64,000 nucleotides of DNA from Guyanagaster necrorhizus (taxonomy: Eukaryota > Basidiomycota > Agaricomycetes > Agaricales > Physalacriaceae), in assembly GCF_019112545.1 (NCBI RefSeq), contig NW_025064893.1, forward strand, positions 431,829-495,828, given 5' to 3'. Below the pieces are notes generated by a model. It was not told where the DNA came from. It did no database searches and saw only the letters and a program-made list of their open reading frames with translations. Positions 1 through 12,639 of the stretch are shown in pieces. Numbering within the stretch: the stretch's first letter is position 1; each line of letters opens with the position of its first letter. Made by a program: the position numbers and the translations under genes.

Positions 1-201
1 CTGACTACCCATGCTGCTACTGATTATCATCTTCAACAAAGCTGTATAATTGCCAATAAGCCTAGAAGTGTTCTGATGATAGAAGCTAAAAGCTTAAAAA
101 AGTCATTGGTGAGATTAGGGGTTGTAGTGAATGCTGGTGGCATTCAGTTTTCTTTGTGCTTATTGTGTGTAAGGAAAGAGAAGCAGAAGCTTCAAGCTAA
201 T
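1..201 (-). mobile_element. 5' internal leader of a truncated gypsy A-type element
   Basis: This stretch resembles the leader of chromovirus A at about 34,595–34,775: the same order of short words and the same PBS word next to the LTR. It is therefore the minus-strand 5' internal part of a fifth gypsy copy whose body lies left of the window. The PBS word (188–200) is complementary, with one mismatch, to 358–370 in the adjoining LTR, the same self-priming arrangement as in A, B and C. Confidence 0.7.
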
Positions 202-662
202 TGTTAGACTCAAGTTGCATATGATCAGAGCATATGATAAACTAGCACTGTATCATATTTATACAGTCATGCTAGAGTCCACTTGTTGTGTCTTGTTGAC
301 CAACATACTTTAAGGCCTTTGCAAGAAAGCTTGAGAGTGAAGTGATATAAATAAACTTTAGCTTAAAGCTGGAGTTATACAGCAAGAGCTATCCTACTTA
401 TATACTACTCATCCATCAAGATAAATATACTACTACTTATTGTGTCTGTCTAAGTCATTGTGCTCATTGTCTTTGACTGTCATTACTGTCTACAAAAGAG
501 CTATTATGCATTATCAAGTGTCATTGTCACATCAAAAAATAATAACAGACTCAGCTTGTTATAATAACTAAGCCAGTCCCACAGTCCTAAGCATTGATAT
601 AGATACTCTGACTAAGCATAAATAAGAGTTAATCAAATGAGAAAATAGAAAAATTATAATAA
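202..662 (-). repeat. LTR of the truncated gypsy A-type element
   Basis: The sequence begins TGTTAGACTC and ends near TTATAATA, a decayed form of the TAACA end. It aligns along its length with the LTRs at 8,675–9,126 and 34,776–35,240. CG dinucleotides are almost absent, so it is strongly decayed. The partner LTR is outside the window and no target-site duplication can be tested. Confidence 0.75.
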
Positions 663-3600
663 TTTGATCTATCAAATTGATAGTTTGGTTTTCTTCATAG
701 ATCAAAAGAAAAGGAATATCACACCAACTAATTGATGCAAAGCACTCATTCTTGCCTCTATTGGTTGAACCATAGTGTCTTAGACTTCTTGCTATCATTG
801 CTGATTCATCTTACTGTCATTCTTTGATACAACCTATGTCTTTCCTTTCTACAGTGATTTCATATGAAAATCAATATCTATTCTTTCATCTGGATATTAT
901 CACAACCTCAAATACAAAGAATAAGATAAAGTCATATCTAGTGTCATGGCTTCACTTGTGAACACCACTATATATCTGTCTGACTGTAATTGAGTATGTT
1001 TCAGCCAATCTGTATTATTAGAAATGGTAAACAGTATTTGCATTGGATTTTCTTTATTCAGCTGGTGAAATAGATAGCCAGCCAGCCAGCCCAGATAATG
1101 ACATACATGTAGTATTTTGGTGAGAGAAGACATATGAGTCACTCATATTGAAGGAATGGCAGGAAATATGCTGAGAGCTTGGTGAAGTGAATTTTCATTT
1201 CAAGTTTAGAATATTGCATCATCAAGCAACTCTTTTTTTATGTACTCAAGATGTTAGCTGGTGTTTTCCTGATGATCACCATTTGCCTAGTCAGATTGAT
1301 GTTAGATGTGCCAATTAGTGTTGCATATCATCTGTAGTTGGAGTGTGCATAATATATTTTTACTATGAAGTGATATGGATATGAAACAGTGTACATCCAG
1401 CTCTGCTTGACAAATTTCAGTCTATAAGTTGGACTGAAGATGAGTTTTTAGAGCTGAAGAAAGCAATTGCTGCATACTGTGCAGATTCTTTTTACTTGTA
1501 TTTTGGCTATACACCTGTGCTGCTATGTCAATTGTCATACTACACATCAGAGAACTATGTCTTGGAAGCTCATACTCACATGTCAACTAGTCACTTGGGT
1601 GTTTATATAGATATTGAGGAGTTGATTTGAATTCATAAATTATATATATTTATTTTATTTGTATATACAATATATATTATATATAAATATCATCTTGCTA
1701 TTATATGTAGTTAAAAAAGAGTATTATTTAAGTATGAAATCTATAAGTATAATGGTGAGTACTTGTAGATGCTATAAACTTTATTATATAAGAATATAGT
1801 ACAAATAATTAATCCTTTTTCAGTGAAGCAAAGTTGTGATATTTAAAAAAACCTGCTAATTTTTTCATTCTGAGAAAGATATCCACATCAATAGTGTCTA
1901 CAACAAAGTGATCCTGACTATTGCTCAGATCTAAGTTGTTGTCTTTAACTAATAGAACTCCACAGATGATAGAGTAGATAGAAACAAATTGTGAATAGAT
2001 TCAAAGATGTGCACAAAGATGATAAAATTCTTTATCTTTATCTCTTTGCAATTTTCAGTGTTGTCTACTATCAGTAACTGTAATATCAAAAGAATGAACT
2101 AATGCCAATGAGTATTGCTGTTCAGAATATTCACATTCAAATAGTTGAATCAGCTGTCTAATTCATACTCTATCATAACATAGATAATTGTAAAAATTTA
2201 GACTACAGCATAATAGATCAATAGACTCTTTAAGATTAACTAGTGACTGATAAGTAACAGTCAAAGTCTGGTAAATTTAAATCTATACTTATTTGTTAAT
2301 AGACATTTAGTTTTTAAAAAAAATAAAAGGAAGCATATACTGTATCACTAGTCTGATACTGAATAAATTTTCCTTAAGCTACAGCACTTTCATCTATCCT
2401 ATTTAAAAATCCAGTCATAAATCTTCTAAGTTGAATTTGAAAGCATTTATAAGCTGGATCTGAATGAAAGGCCTTTTCAAGCTTGTCTACAGTATGTGGA
2501 TCCTTTGAACTAGTCTGGAGACTATAAAGCATGGCTTTACAGTCAAGAGATTTAATTTCTTGATCTTAAAGAGTATAATATTTATCTTCAGATAGATCAG
2601 TAATATTTTGCTGTTGATATTTTTTCTGACAATCAATCTTTTGTTATAACTGCATAGCAATTTTATACTAATGATTAGTGATAAGAATCTTGATGATAAT
2701 TTCAGAATATTATTTTATTAATTTTATTAAAAACTGTATCTGTTCAGTAATATTTTTAAAATTTGTCTGAGTCTGATATGCTTCTTTTAGTGGGTCATGC
2801 CTACTTTCATTGACTTTGGTATTATAATTCTTTGTAACACCTTTAGCAATAATATCATCAAACAGATATTGCTGTGCATGCACTTTTGATAGTTTTCAAC
2901 TTATTGAAGTTTTAAAACCTTTATGATCTGTTGCTTGTGAATAAGTCTGCTTTAATATTAGTATAATATAAATATACTAGATTTGTCATCTTACTTTCAA
3001 TCTGACATTCAAAACTTCTAATTTTTGTCTTTCTTCTTTAATACTTTTTTTTATATGAATATTTATTAATGCATATATATCTAACTCAAAGTAACTTTGA
3101 ATAACTTTGAGAAGCAGATATGTATCAGGATTAGCTGCTTTTGATAGCACAGAATAAATAGCAAAGAGAAGTTGCTGCTTGAAAGTTAAATATTATAATA
3201 GAATATTAGACTGAAACTTGCCTTTGACATATGCTTATATTTAACAGCATCTCCAAATTCAAATATAGTGACATTTGAAAAATGCTTAAAATTTTACTAT
3301 CTTAGAAAGTTGTTAATATTATAAATTCATTAAGTTTATTCTTTTAAAATATAAATCAATATACAATTTATCTATAATGACTTTAACTGCATGTCCACTA
3401 ACTCCTAATATTTTCTCTACATGCTCTAATAGACATATAAGAAGATGCATGAAGACACCAAGGTAATATGCATGTAGCCAATCTCAGAAAACAGCTTAAT
3501 ATGGATCACTTTGAGCAACATTCTAAAATACATTCTAGAATAATTCAAAATACAGAAAAGTCTCAAACAGAGAATACTTACTTCAACATATCACAGACTG

Positions 3601-4396
3601 TATAATAACAAAATATTCTCTCCCTCTTCCTCTACATGATTATAAATATCTTGCATTTCTTCAGTTGTTTAAAGAGAATATATATTTAAAAGATTCTGTA
3701 ACTCTTTCTTTCAAACTAAGCATACAGGACAAGGATGGTCAGAATTAACACTATATGTCAATGTCATCATACAACTGTATAAAATTATCATATTTAAGAA
3801 ATTTAAAATAATGTTGTACTTACTGTTCTTTATAATCTGTTGTTCATTATCATAAAATAATATTTCTCTTTGTTTTAGGTTTTTTCACTATCTAACACAA
3901 GTCTCTTTAGTGTAAAAATATCTACATTAGTTGTTCTACTTCTAAGCCACATTGTAAGCTGTCTTATATAAGCTGCCCAAACCTAATTTGATTCACTGGC
4001 TCATATTTGCTGGAAATTTAGTTGGAGGTCACTTTTTTGGACAATATGAGTGTCTTATTATATTATTATTAATAATCTATCCTTATAAAGTATTTCACAA
4101 CTTTCTGACATGGACCATAGTTCTTACTGACATGCCAATCACTTGGGTTCTCATTCCTGAACCTGAAAATCTCATGCACTGAACAGAGAGGTCTGCTAGC
4201 ACTTCAGTCTCTGCTAGATACTGAGATGTCATGCTCAATGGAATTATGCCATCATCAGATAATTTCTTACTTGTTATATCTTACTATGGTGAGTATTGTG
4301 TAGCTAACTTGATAGAAAAGCAATAAATATATTTGCTTTTCTATCTGGTACAGCTGCTCAGCATATCAACATGATTACTTCACTCAGACTTGTATC
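663..4396. other. AT-rich decayed DNA without intact genes
   Basis: These 3.7 kb are very AT-rich and nearly free of CG. Only short open frames occur and none resembles a protein I know, except the broken minus-strand frame listed separately. Pure AT runs occur around 1,635–1,695. The region reads as old, mutated transposon DNA into which the copia element inserted; its right end is the copia target-site duplication. Confidence 0.6.
2280..2940 (-). pseudogene. decayed transposase-like reading frame (possibly Plavaka/CACTA type)
   Basis: One minus-strand frame stays protein-like while broken by stops. It contains GVTKNYNTKVNE followed by a His-Asp-Pro-Leu-Lys segment and NFKNITEQI. From memory this resembles a conserved block near the end of long Agaricomycete transposases of the Plavaka (CACTA-related) group, which typically read GVT-NYNTKPNE. 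Many stops are TAA or TAG where Gln would be expected, as from C-to-T mutation. Terminal inverted repeats were not found. The family name is tentative; the decay is clear. Confidence 0.35.
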
Positions 4397-4401
4397 AATA
4401 C

Positions 4402-4609
4402 TGTTGTAAGTAGAGAGCAGAGTAATGTACAGAGGATTAGAATTAGCCTCTCAAGAGAGAGACATTCTACTTAAATACATTTTATATTACTTTGGGATCT
4501 TTCTATGAAATACTAAATAAGTCTGGATCATGATCTAAGTCAGCTGCTGCTGATTGGTATTGTATCTTTGAGTACATTCTTGTACTCACTCAGGATTGCT
4601 ATTCCAACA
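4402..4609 (-). repeat. copia 3' LTR (decayed)
   Basis: This is the 3' LTR in element orientation. Against the other copy every CG of that copy is TG or CA here, and all visible differences are transitions. Directly inside it lies a purine-rich tract on the minus strand (GAGGAGGAG, complement of about 4,610–4,622) that fits the polypurine primer. Confidence 0.92.
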
Positions 4610-4879
4610 CTCCTCCTCAATTTCAAGTTCTTAGAATACCTGCAGATGGATACTCATGTAATGGTCTCAGTAGGCTTTTAGTGAATATATCTGCTAAATT
4701 CTCCTCTGATGTGCAGTGCTGAACTTTGACTCCATTTGAAGCCATGTGCTCACAAATGAAGTGGTGCCATATGTCTATATGCTTTGATCATGCATATAAT
4801 ATAGGATTCTCAGCAAACTTGATTGCTGATTGATTGTTGATAAAAGTAGTCATCACTTCATAAGGTGGCAATTCTAATT

Positions 4880-7800
4880 CAGTTAAGAGTGCTTGTAGCC
4901 AAATTACTTTCTGGATTGTATGTGCAAGGGCCATATATTCTGCTTCCATAGTGGATAAGGCTATAGTGGGCTGTTTCTTTGAGCTTCAAGTAACAGCTCT
5001 CCCTGCATAGGTACAGACATAACCAGATGTTGATCTTCTATCTGTTCTGTCTTCTCTCCAGTCTGAGTCTGGATAAGGTATCAGCTCATTCATAGTCCCT
5101 CTATATGTGATTCCAAAGTCTAGAGTTCTCTTCAGATAGCAAAAAACTCACTTTAAGGCTGTGACATACTCAGCAGCCAGATTCTGCATGTATTTGCTTA
5201 ATTTAGTGACAGCATGTGCAATGTTGGGCTGGGATCCATTGGCTGCATACATTAGTGATCCAACACCAGTATGTTAATATTGCCTGGTGGCTGTGTCAAC
5301 ACCTTATGGGTTTTCTGTCAGAATTTTCTCTAGCTGTATATTTGGGTCCATAGGCATTTTGACTGGTTTACAGTCATTCATGCCCATTTGCTTAAGTACT
5401 TTGAGAATATATGCCTTCTAAGATAGAGTGATAGTGCTCTTATCTCAATTCCTGTCTATTTTCATGCCCAATATATATTGAATCTCCCCTATGTCTGTGA
5501 CATTTAGCTTCTTCTTAAGCTTTTCTTTTATTTTAGACATGGTTTCATCATCTGAAGCAAGCAATGTCATGTCATTGACATGTACAGCTATGATTATGGG
5601 ACTAGAACTGATTTGTCTGATGTACACATATTGATCACTGATCAATCTGATGTATCCAAGTCTCAAAAATGTAGCATTTAATTTGTTGTTTCAAACTCAG
5701 CCAGATTGCTTGAGTCCATACAATGTTAATTTGAGGTGTGCTGCTTTTCCACTCTCATCTGAATATTCAGGGGGCTGTGCCATGTAGATGGATTCATTGA
5801 GTTTACTATTTAAGTAAGCTCCAACAATGTCCATTCCATGAATGATTAGGTTTCTTTGAGTGGAAATTGCCATAAGTAGGCAGAATATGTCCAGCCTGAC
5901 AATGGGTGTATATGTCTCAAAGAAATCAATGCTGGATACCTGTGAAAATCCTTTTGCAATAAGTCTGGTCTTGTATCTGGTGATTTTCCCATCACTATCT
6001 CTTTTCAATCTGTAAGTCCACTTGCAATCCACAAGTGATCTGTCTTTGGGTAATTCTTCCAGCTGCCATGTGTCTAGAGAAGTCAATAGATTGTATTCTT
6101 CATCCATTGCTTTCTTTTAATAATGCCAGTCTGGCCTTGTCTTGGCTTCTTCAAGGCTTAATGGCTCACCACTGAGATTGTCTGCAGTTTCCTCAATGCA
6201 TGTATAGTCTATTGCAACATTTATGGCTTTCAAAGATGATTCTTCTGAGGTATGCTGTTGTTCTGATGTTTTCACAGCTCATGCACTTGGATTATGAAGT
6301 GTTCAGTAACTCAGTTGAGTCTTTGATGCAATCCAGGCTGATTTGTTGTGTGGCTTGATCACTTTTTCATGCTATATTGAGAACTTTGACTTGATTCATG
6401 ACACATCAGAGGCTGTTTCCTCTTTTGGTTCAGCATTTCTAACATCCATGAAATCATCTGAAATACCATCATTTCCATCCAGAGTCTGCTTGACTTTGCT
6501 CTCTGACTCTCTCTCAAGCAACAAAGGATGGAAGACTATATAGTCAATGTCTATAGGCTCTGTAATGTTGCTTTCAGAGAATATAATGTTTCTTGAGGTC
6601 TGAATCTGCCTGGTTTGAGGGTTGTAATATCTCCAGGTCCTAGATTCATCTGTAAGACCTGTAAAAATAAATTCCCTTGACTTTGGGTCTAGTTTTGATC
6701 TCTTGTTGTCTTGCTGCAACACTCAGCACTTTATTCCAAATTTCTGGAGTGTTAAAATATCTGGTTTCATGCTCTGAAACACTTTTTCTGAGGTTAGATC
6801 ATTTTTGATAGCTCTGGTTGGTGATCAGTTCTTCAGGTATGTGGCATATGCCACTGCCTCAGGCTATAGAAACTTTGGTAAGTGATGTTCTTCTAGCATG
6901 ATGCATGCATGCTTCACAAGGGTCTGATTTATTCTCTCAGCAACTCTATTTTGAGATGGAGAGTATGCTGCAGTCAATTTCAACTGTCTGTAAAGGTATT
7001 CTTTTATCTCTTCATTGACATATTCCTTTCCATTGTCAATTCTCATAAACTTCAGATTCTTCTCTTTGTGGACTTTGATATATTTTTAATACTGCTGGAT
7101 TTTCTTTTGAATTTCTGTACCTTGCTTTGACTTCAAAAAATACAACATTGTCCTTCAGGATTTTCCATCTGTGAAGTTTATATAATATCTTTCACCATGA
7201 ATACTCTGAGTTTGGGCTGGCCCTCATAGATCTGAAAATGTCATTTCCCCTATTTCAGTATAGTCCCTTTCAGCTTTCTGTGGAAATAGCTTGGTATGAT
7301 GTTTGGCTTCTATGCAAGCTATACAATCTGTCTGAGGCTTGGCTGACTCATTTATATCCATCTCCTTGATCATTTTCTTCTTAAATAGTCTCTTTACTGA
7401 TTCCATGTTTAAGTGGCCTAATGTTTTGTGCCACTTTTGCCATGATCAGACTGATTTCATAGCATGGGCCTGGATTATTTCTGGAACAATGATGTCAAGG
7501 CTATACAGCTTTGATATTTTATCTCCATAGCTGATTATCTTGCCATGTGGTGAGATAATATCTATTCTGGACTCTTTGAATCTGAGTTCAAATCTAGCAT
7601 CTGTAATGTGCCCTATCAACATAAGATTGAATGATGCATCAGGACAGTGGATACACTCCTTTAGTGTGACTGGAGTGATCTTTTCTCCTTCAACCATTTT
7701 AATCTTGACAGTTTCCCTTTCTAAGCCTTTGGATTTGCCTACATCAATGACTTCATATCCTAGAGTTTCAACATAGTCAGAAAAACATAATCTATTTTTG

Positions 7801-8639
7801 ACTATATATCTGGTAGTGCCAGAGTCCCCTAGCCATGATACTCCTGAGAGTGAGGTAAGTGTGATGTCTGTTGCACAAAATATGTAGTCTTCTTCTTCTT
7901 CTTCTGATTTGGCAATATGTGTCTGAGTCTGGCCCCTTTCCTTTCCTTTCTATGACTTTTCAGAATTCTTCTTTCCATTTAGGCAATTTGTCCTGATGTG
8001 ATTGGTTTCTCCACATCTATAACATGTGACTTTTGGATTGGACTTCTTGCTTTGTGCTGCAAGTGTCATGGTCTGATCAGAAGTCTTTTTCTTTAATTGG
8101 ATGTCTTTCTGAAGAATTTGGGAAATCAACTTGTAAGAATCTTTCAAGTCAGCAGTATCCACTGATGAGATGAATGAATTCTATGATTCTGGAAGTGATG
8201 TAAGCAGTGTAATAGAGAAGTCCTCCTCTTCAACTTTCTGCTTAAGAGATGCCAGCTCCTCCTGATAGGATCTTATAGTCCTAATATGCTCCTCTATGTT
8301 TCCTCCTTCTTCACACTGAGCTCTGAAGAATTTTCTTCTGACAAGGACAATTCTCATAGATCCCCTGAACTCATACATATCTTTCAGAGCTTTCCAGGCT
8401 TCTGCTGAAGTCTTTGAACCAGCAATATATACTAGCAGGCCATCTGAAACCTGCAATCTTATTGTTGAAAGAGCCTTCCTATCACTCTTCTTCCAATCTG
8501 CCACCAGTGTCATGTCTGCCAGGGCTGGAGTGCTTCCATCTGCATAATCAATTAGTCCTAAATCAGTTAGGATATCAATCATCTTGATTTTCCATGTCAG
8601 ATAATTTTCCAGGCTCTTAAGGGAGTCAATTCTATACAT
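4880..8639 (-). pseudogene. copia Gag-Pol remnant
   Basis: Reading down the minus strand: a Gag frame (8,181–8,639) of the UBN2 type; a CCHC knuckle of form CYRCGETNHIRTNC (about 8,000); a protease motif DSGTTRYIV (about 7,820); integrase with its HHCC region (7,224–7,406) and a core piece with DNGKEY and SPSQN (6,864–7,046); RT with CKWTYRLKRDSDGK and LYGLKQ (5,697–6,107); and an RNase H piece with STMEAEY (about 4,930). The RT catalytic box, normally YVDD, reads HVNDM at about 5,570, so the enzyme would be dead even without the stops. Frame breaks occur throughout. Confidence 0.9.
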
Positions 8640-8674
8640 GGACTGGCTATCTATATGATTCTACATGTGTATAT

Positions 8675-9126
8675 TGTTAGACTCAAGCTGCATGTGATCA
8701 ACTAGCATATGATAAACTAACATGGCTTTACATTCGAGTCTACTGTATGTACCAATATTGACTCTCTGTGCTTCAAGGCTTTGTGTGACTAGCTCAAGAG
8801 TAGAATGAGATGGAATAAACTTTAGCTCGAAGCTAGAGATTATCAGCAAGAGTGAGCAGTCTTAAATACTGTACATGGTCTGCTAATAATACCATTACTT
8901 ATTGTGTGTTTCTCTATCTGTTGTGCTCGTTGTCCTTGAGCATCACTACCATATATAAAAGGTTGCTTGTGCATTGCTGGGTAATGCTGTTGCATCAAAA
9001 GACAATGACAGACTTGGCTAGTTGTGATGACTAAGCTTTTATCCTACAGTCTTAAGCACTCATTTTAGTGCCCTGACTAACTATAAATAGGGGCTTTCAA
9101 AGAAAAAGAATGAAAAAATCATAACA
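8675..9126 (-). repeat. chromovirus A 3' LTR
   Basis: Bounded by TGTTAGACTC and AATCATAACA. Its inner side is followed by the pyrimidine run CCTTCTCCTTAAG, whose complement on the minus strand is the purine-rich polypurine primer. On the minus strand it contains the box TATTTAAG and, 34 nt further on, the word complementary to the PBS. Confidence 0.92.
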
Positions 9127-9149
9127 TTACCTTCTCCTTAAGACCATCA

Positions 9150-11780
9150 TCCTGATGGCTTAATTTAGAGATAATTCATAGTTATGTATGGCATCATTGG
9201 CATTCATTAGTTTCTCATTGATCCATTAATTAGATTCTGGACTGTAGCCTTTCCAGCTGACCAGGTAGTCTATGATAGTTATCATTCTGCCTCTTTTAGC
9301 TTTTATTTTTCATAATTTGTGGTTTAAGACTTGGTCGACTTCATAGTGTTCTTTATCATCGATGAGGTCAGAGAGCAGAGGTGGAGGATGTTCCTGATTA
9401 AAAAATACTGAGGTGACATAAAGTGTTAATAATATCTTGTTAAAGACATTATGGATTTTCCAAGTTGATGGTAAATGGAGCTTATAGGCACTGGTCCCCA
9501 CTTTAGAGAGTACTGGAAAGGGACCAGTTCATTTATCAGCTAGCTTGTGTTTTGGGCATGGAAGATGAAGGTTGGTGGTATCAAGCCAAACCTTATTATT
9601 CATAGCATAGATGTGGGCAGCATGACAATGTTCATTGTACTGCTGTGTCATAGCTGTGGCAGCCTTTTCAAGGGCCATCTTCATTTCAGAGTGTATTTTT
9701 GTCATTGTAGTGGCAAAATCTGTTGAAGCTGGAATTGTAGTTTGATGTTGTTCAGTGTGAATGACCTGAGAATGACATCCATAATTAATGAAGAATAGGA
9801 TTTTCCCAGTTGCAGAGTGGATGTGGTTGTTATGTTAGAAGGCAGCAAGTGCCAGCCATTCCATCCAGTCATCCTATCAGTAATTGATGAACAGTCACAG
9901 ATATTTCTCTACTTCTTGGTTGATGTGTTCTGTCTGTCCATCAGTCTGGAGATGGTATGCTGTAGATGCATTGCATTTTATGGATAAGAGTCGATAGAGA
10001 TCATCTAAGAATTTAGAGACAAACTGAGGTCTCTGATCCAAGATGACCACTTGTGGCATTCTGTACTTTGCATAGACTTCATCGCATAAGATCTTTGCCC
10101 ATCCCTCAGAAGTTAGTTTGGTGAAACAGGCAATTGGTATGATCACCTTAGAGAAGTGATTGACTATGATGATTATAGCATTATAGTCATTGCAGTCAGG
10201 CAGTCTGATGATCATATTGACTGAAATATGAGTCTATGGTGTTGATGGGATCTCATTTGGGTATAACAGTGCAGCCTAGACTTGTGTCAAAGACTTGCCA
10301 TGCTGACAAACTTCACATGCTTTAATATATGTGGTGATATCATTGACCATTTTGGGCTACTAGTATTCTTGTAAAACCAACTCCTTGGTTTTTGTGATGC
10401 CTGGGTGGCCAGCAGTTGCATGATCATAGCAAGTGGCAATGATCTCACCTTGTAGCCCTTGATCCCAGGGTATGTAAATTTGCTCATCATAGCAAATGAG
10501 CCCTCTGTCCCTTATCATCTCTCATTCATGATTGAGAAAAGGAGCCACCTGTTGGTTCCACTTGTGGCTGTCCTGAGTGGCACTCTTGATGCATTCATGG
10601 ATCTCTTTCTCCATGGGCATTATTATGGCCTGAAATGTTTAGATCATAATTGTGTTACCCCCTCATTAGTGGCTCCCCTCTGATCATGATCCACTCATCA
10701 GCTTAAGAGATCAGCTTTTTTGCTTGCTGTACTGGCTTTGTGGTAGAGTGTGTACTGATATTGACTGAGTTCAGTGACCCATTGAGCCTGTTGGCAGTTT
10801 AACTTCTACAGTTGTTGGAAGTATTGTAAGTTTTGATGGTTGGTCCAGATTTCAAATACTTCTGTGGCCCTGATAAGGTAATGCTGCCATTCTTCTAGAG
10901 CAAGCATTATGGCCAACAATTTCTTGTCATATATCTCATAGTTGCACTCAGTGATGGTCAGTGCCTTAGAGAAAAAAGTGACTGGGCATCACTTTTTATC
11001 CTGTTCTTGTGAAAGTATGGCACCAATGGCACCCTCACTGGAGTCAGCCTCAACCCAAAATTTCCCTTCCTGTGTGAGAATAGTGAGCACTACATTCTCA
11101 GCTAATCATCATTTCAGGTTGTCAAAGGCTGTTTGTTGAGAGAGACCCCAGACCCAGGGGGCATTGCCAGTCAATTGTGTCATGGGTTGGATGATCTTGC
11201 TGTAGTCTCAGATGAACCATTAGTAGAAGTTGGTAAACCTAAGGAACAAGTGTAACTCATTTTTTTTGATTGGTTCTGGCCATTTGGTTACCCCTGCTAC
11301 CTTGATGGAGTTCATTCAAATACTGCCTTTGCTAATGATGACCCTAAGATACTCAGTTTTAAGTATCTCGAACTCACATTTCTCTGCTTTAAGGAACAAC
11401 TTGTACTTCCTCATGAGAGCTAGTACTTGTTGGACTAGCTCCCTGTGCTCCTCCTTTGTTTTGGACATAATCAGAATGTTGTCCAGATAAATGGTGATCT
11501 TCCCAGTAGTGATGAGATCCTTGAATATATTGTTCATCATCCATTGGAATGTGGCTGGGGAATTGGTGAGCCCAAAGAACATGACTGTGGATTCAAACAG
11601 TCCCTGATTTGTTCTGAATACAGCCTTCCACTCATCCCCTTTCTTGATGTGGACATTATTATACCTCCACCAAACATCAAGTTTAATGTAATATTTAGCA
11701 CCTCAGAGTTTGTCCATCAATTCTGAGATTAGCAGGAGAGGGTATCAGTTTTTGATTGTCATCTTATTAAGTTTCCAATA
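9150..11780 (-). pseudogene. chromovirus A Pol, 3' part: RT, RNase H, integrase, chromodomain
   Basis: Continues the RT frame cut at 28,768. RT palm segments lie at 11,316–11,582, with the catalytic box reading YLDN in place of YLDD. An RNase H segment with KFWVEADSS lies near 11,045. The integrase core (9,895–10,215) keeps the final QTDGQTE block but has DQR where DRG is usual. The GPY/F-like tail (9,310–9,501) is followed by a chromodomain with DYLVSWKGY near 9,250, interrupted by TAA at a Gln. Chromodomains of this group read histone marks and guide insertion into heterochromatin. Confidence 0.88.
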
Positions 11781-11785
11781 GTCTT

Positions 11786-12302
11786 TGTTAAGCCCAAATT
11801 CCACATGACTAGTGACACGTGATAAACTGACAGAACCTTGCACTTTGGGTTATACTGTCAGAGTCCACTTGTGTGTGACTAGCATTGTGTTGTCAAGGCA
11901 TTTGCAGTTCACTCGAGATAAGATGGTGAAGATAAAACTTTAGCTCGAAGCTGGGGTATTACAGCAAGAGCTATGCTACTTAAATACTATTCTGTTATTG
12001 TGCTATAAATAAATGTTCACAAAAGATATTGTCTGTTGTGGAGCTGTTACCCCTGCTGTTGCCAGGCTCTCCACAAAAGCTGTTGTCTTGCTATTGTGCT
12101 GTTGTTATTGCACTGCAGGCTGAAGATGAAAGAGGTATTGTCTCTCCCTTCACAGCACACAGCATTGTGATAGAAGAGTGACTGACTGGGTTTGCTGAGT
12201 AAGCATTCCCATAGTCCTAAGCACTAGTCTAGGCACCCTGACTAAGCAAGATAGGAGTCATTTCTGAGGAAAAGGAAGAAGAAAATAAGAAAAATTATAA
12301 TA
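11786..12302 (-). repeat. chromovirus B 3' LTR
   Basis: Runs from TGTTAAGCCC to TTATAATA (decayed from TCATAACA). The adjoining plus-strand run ACCCTCTTCTTAAG is the complement of the polypurine tract. The word at 11,940–11,952 is an exact reverse-complement partner of the element's PBS. Confidence 0.93.
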
Positions 12303-12639
12303 TTACCCTCTTCTTAAGACCATCATCCCGATGGTTAAGTTAAGGGGAGTCTTTTCTGCCAGAAGGAGATGGCCGATCTGCTGGACCTCTTGTCACTTCA
12401 GTGGCAGGCTTCAAACAAGTTGAAGGCATAGTACATTGCTCTTTGCTGTATGTCTACACCATTTCTGGCTTGTCTGTCACAGGGTCATCTTCATTGTCCT
12501 CTGTAACATGTCCTCTGCTGTTGGCAGGTTGGTTGTTGTATATCTGGCTAGACACTCTCTCTATTCCTGTTGCTGCATCTGTTTTTGCAGATATAACATT
12601 GAACATGACCCTCTTCATGTCCAATTTATTGATTCTGTG

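Noticed and set aside
1131..1148. A palindrome ATATGAGTCACTCATAT near the left edge
   Set aside because: It contains an AP-1-like core, but it lies in decayed AT-rich repeat DNA without a nearby gene, so chance is the best explanation.
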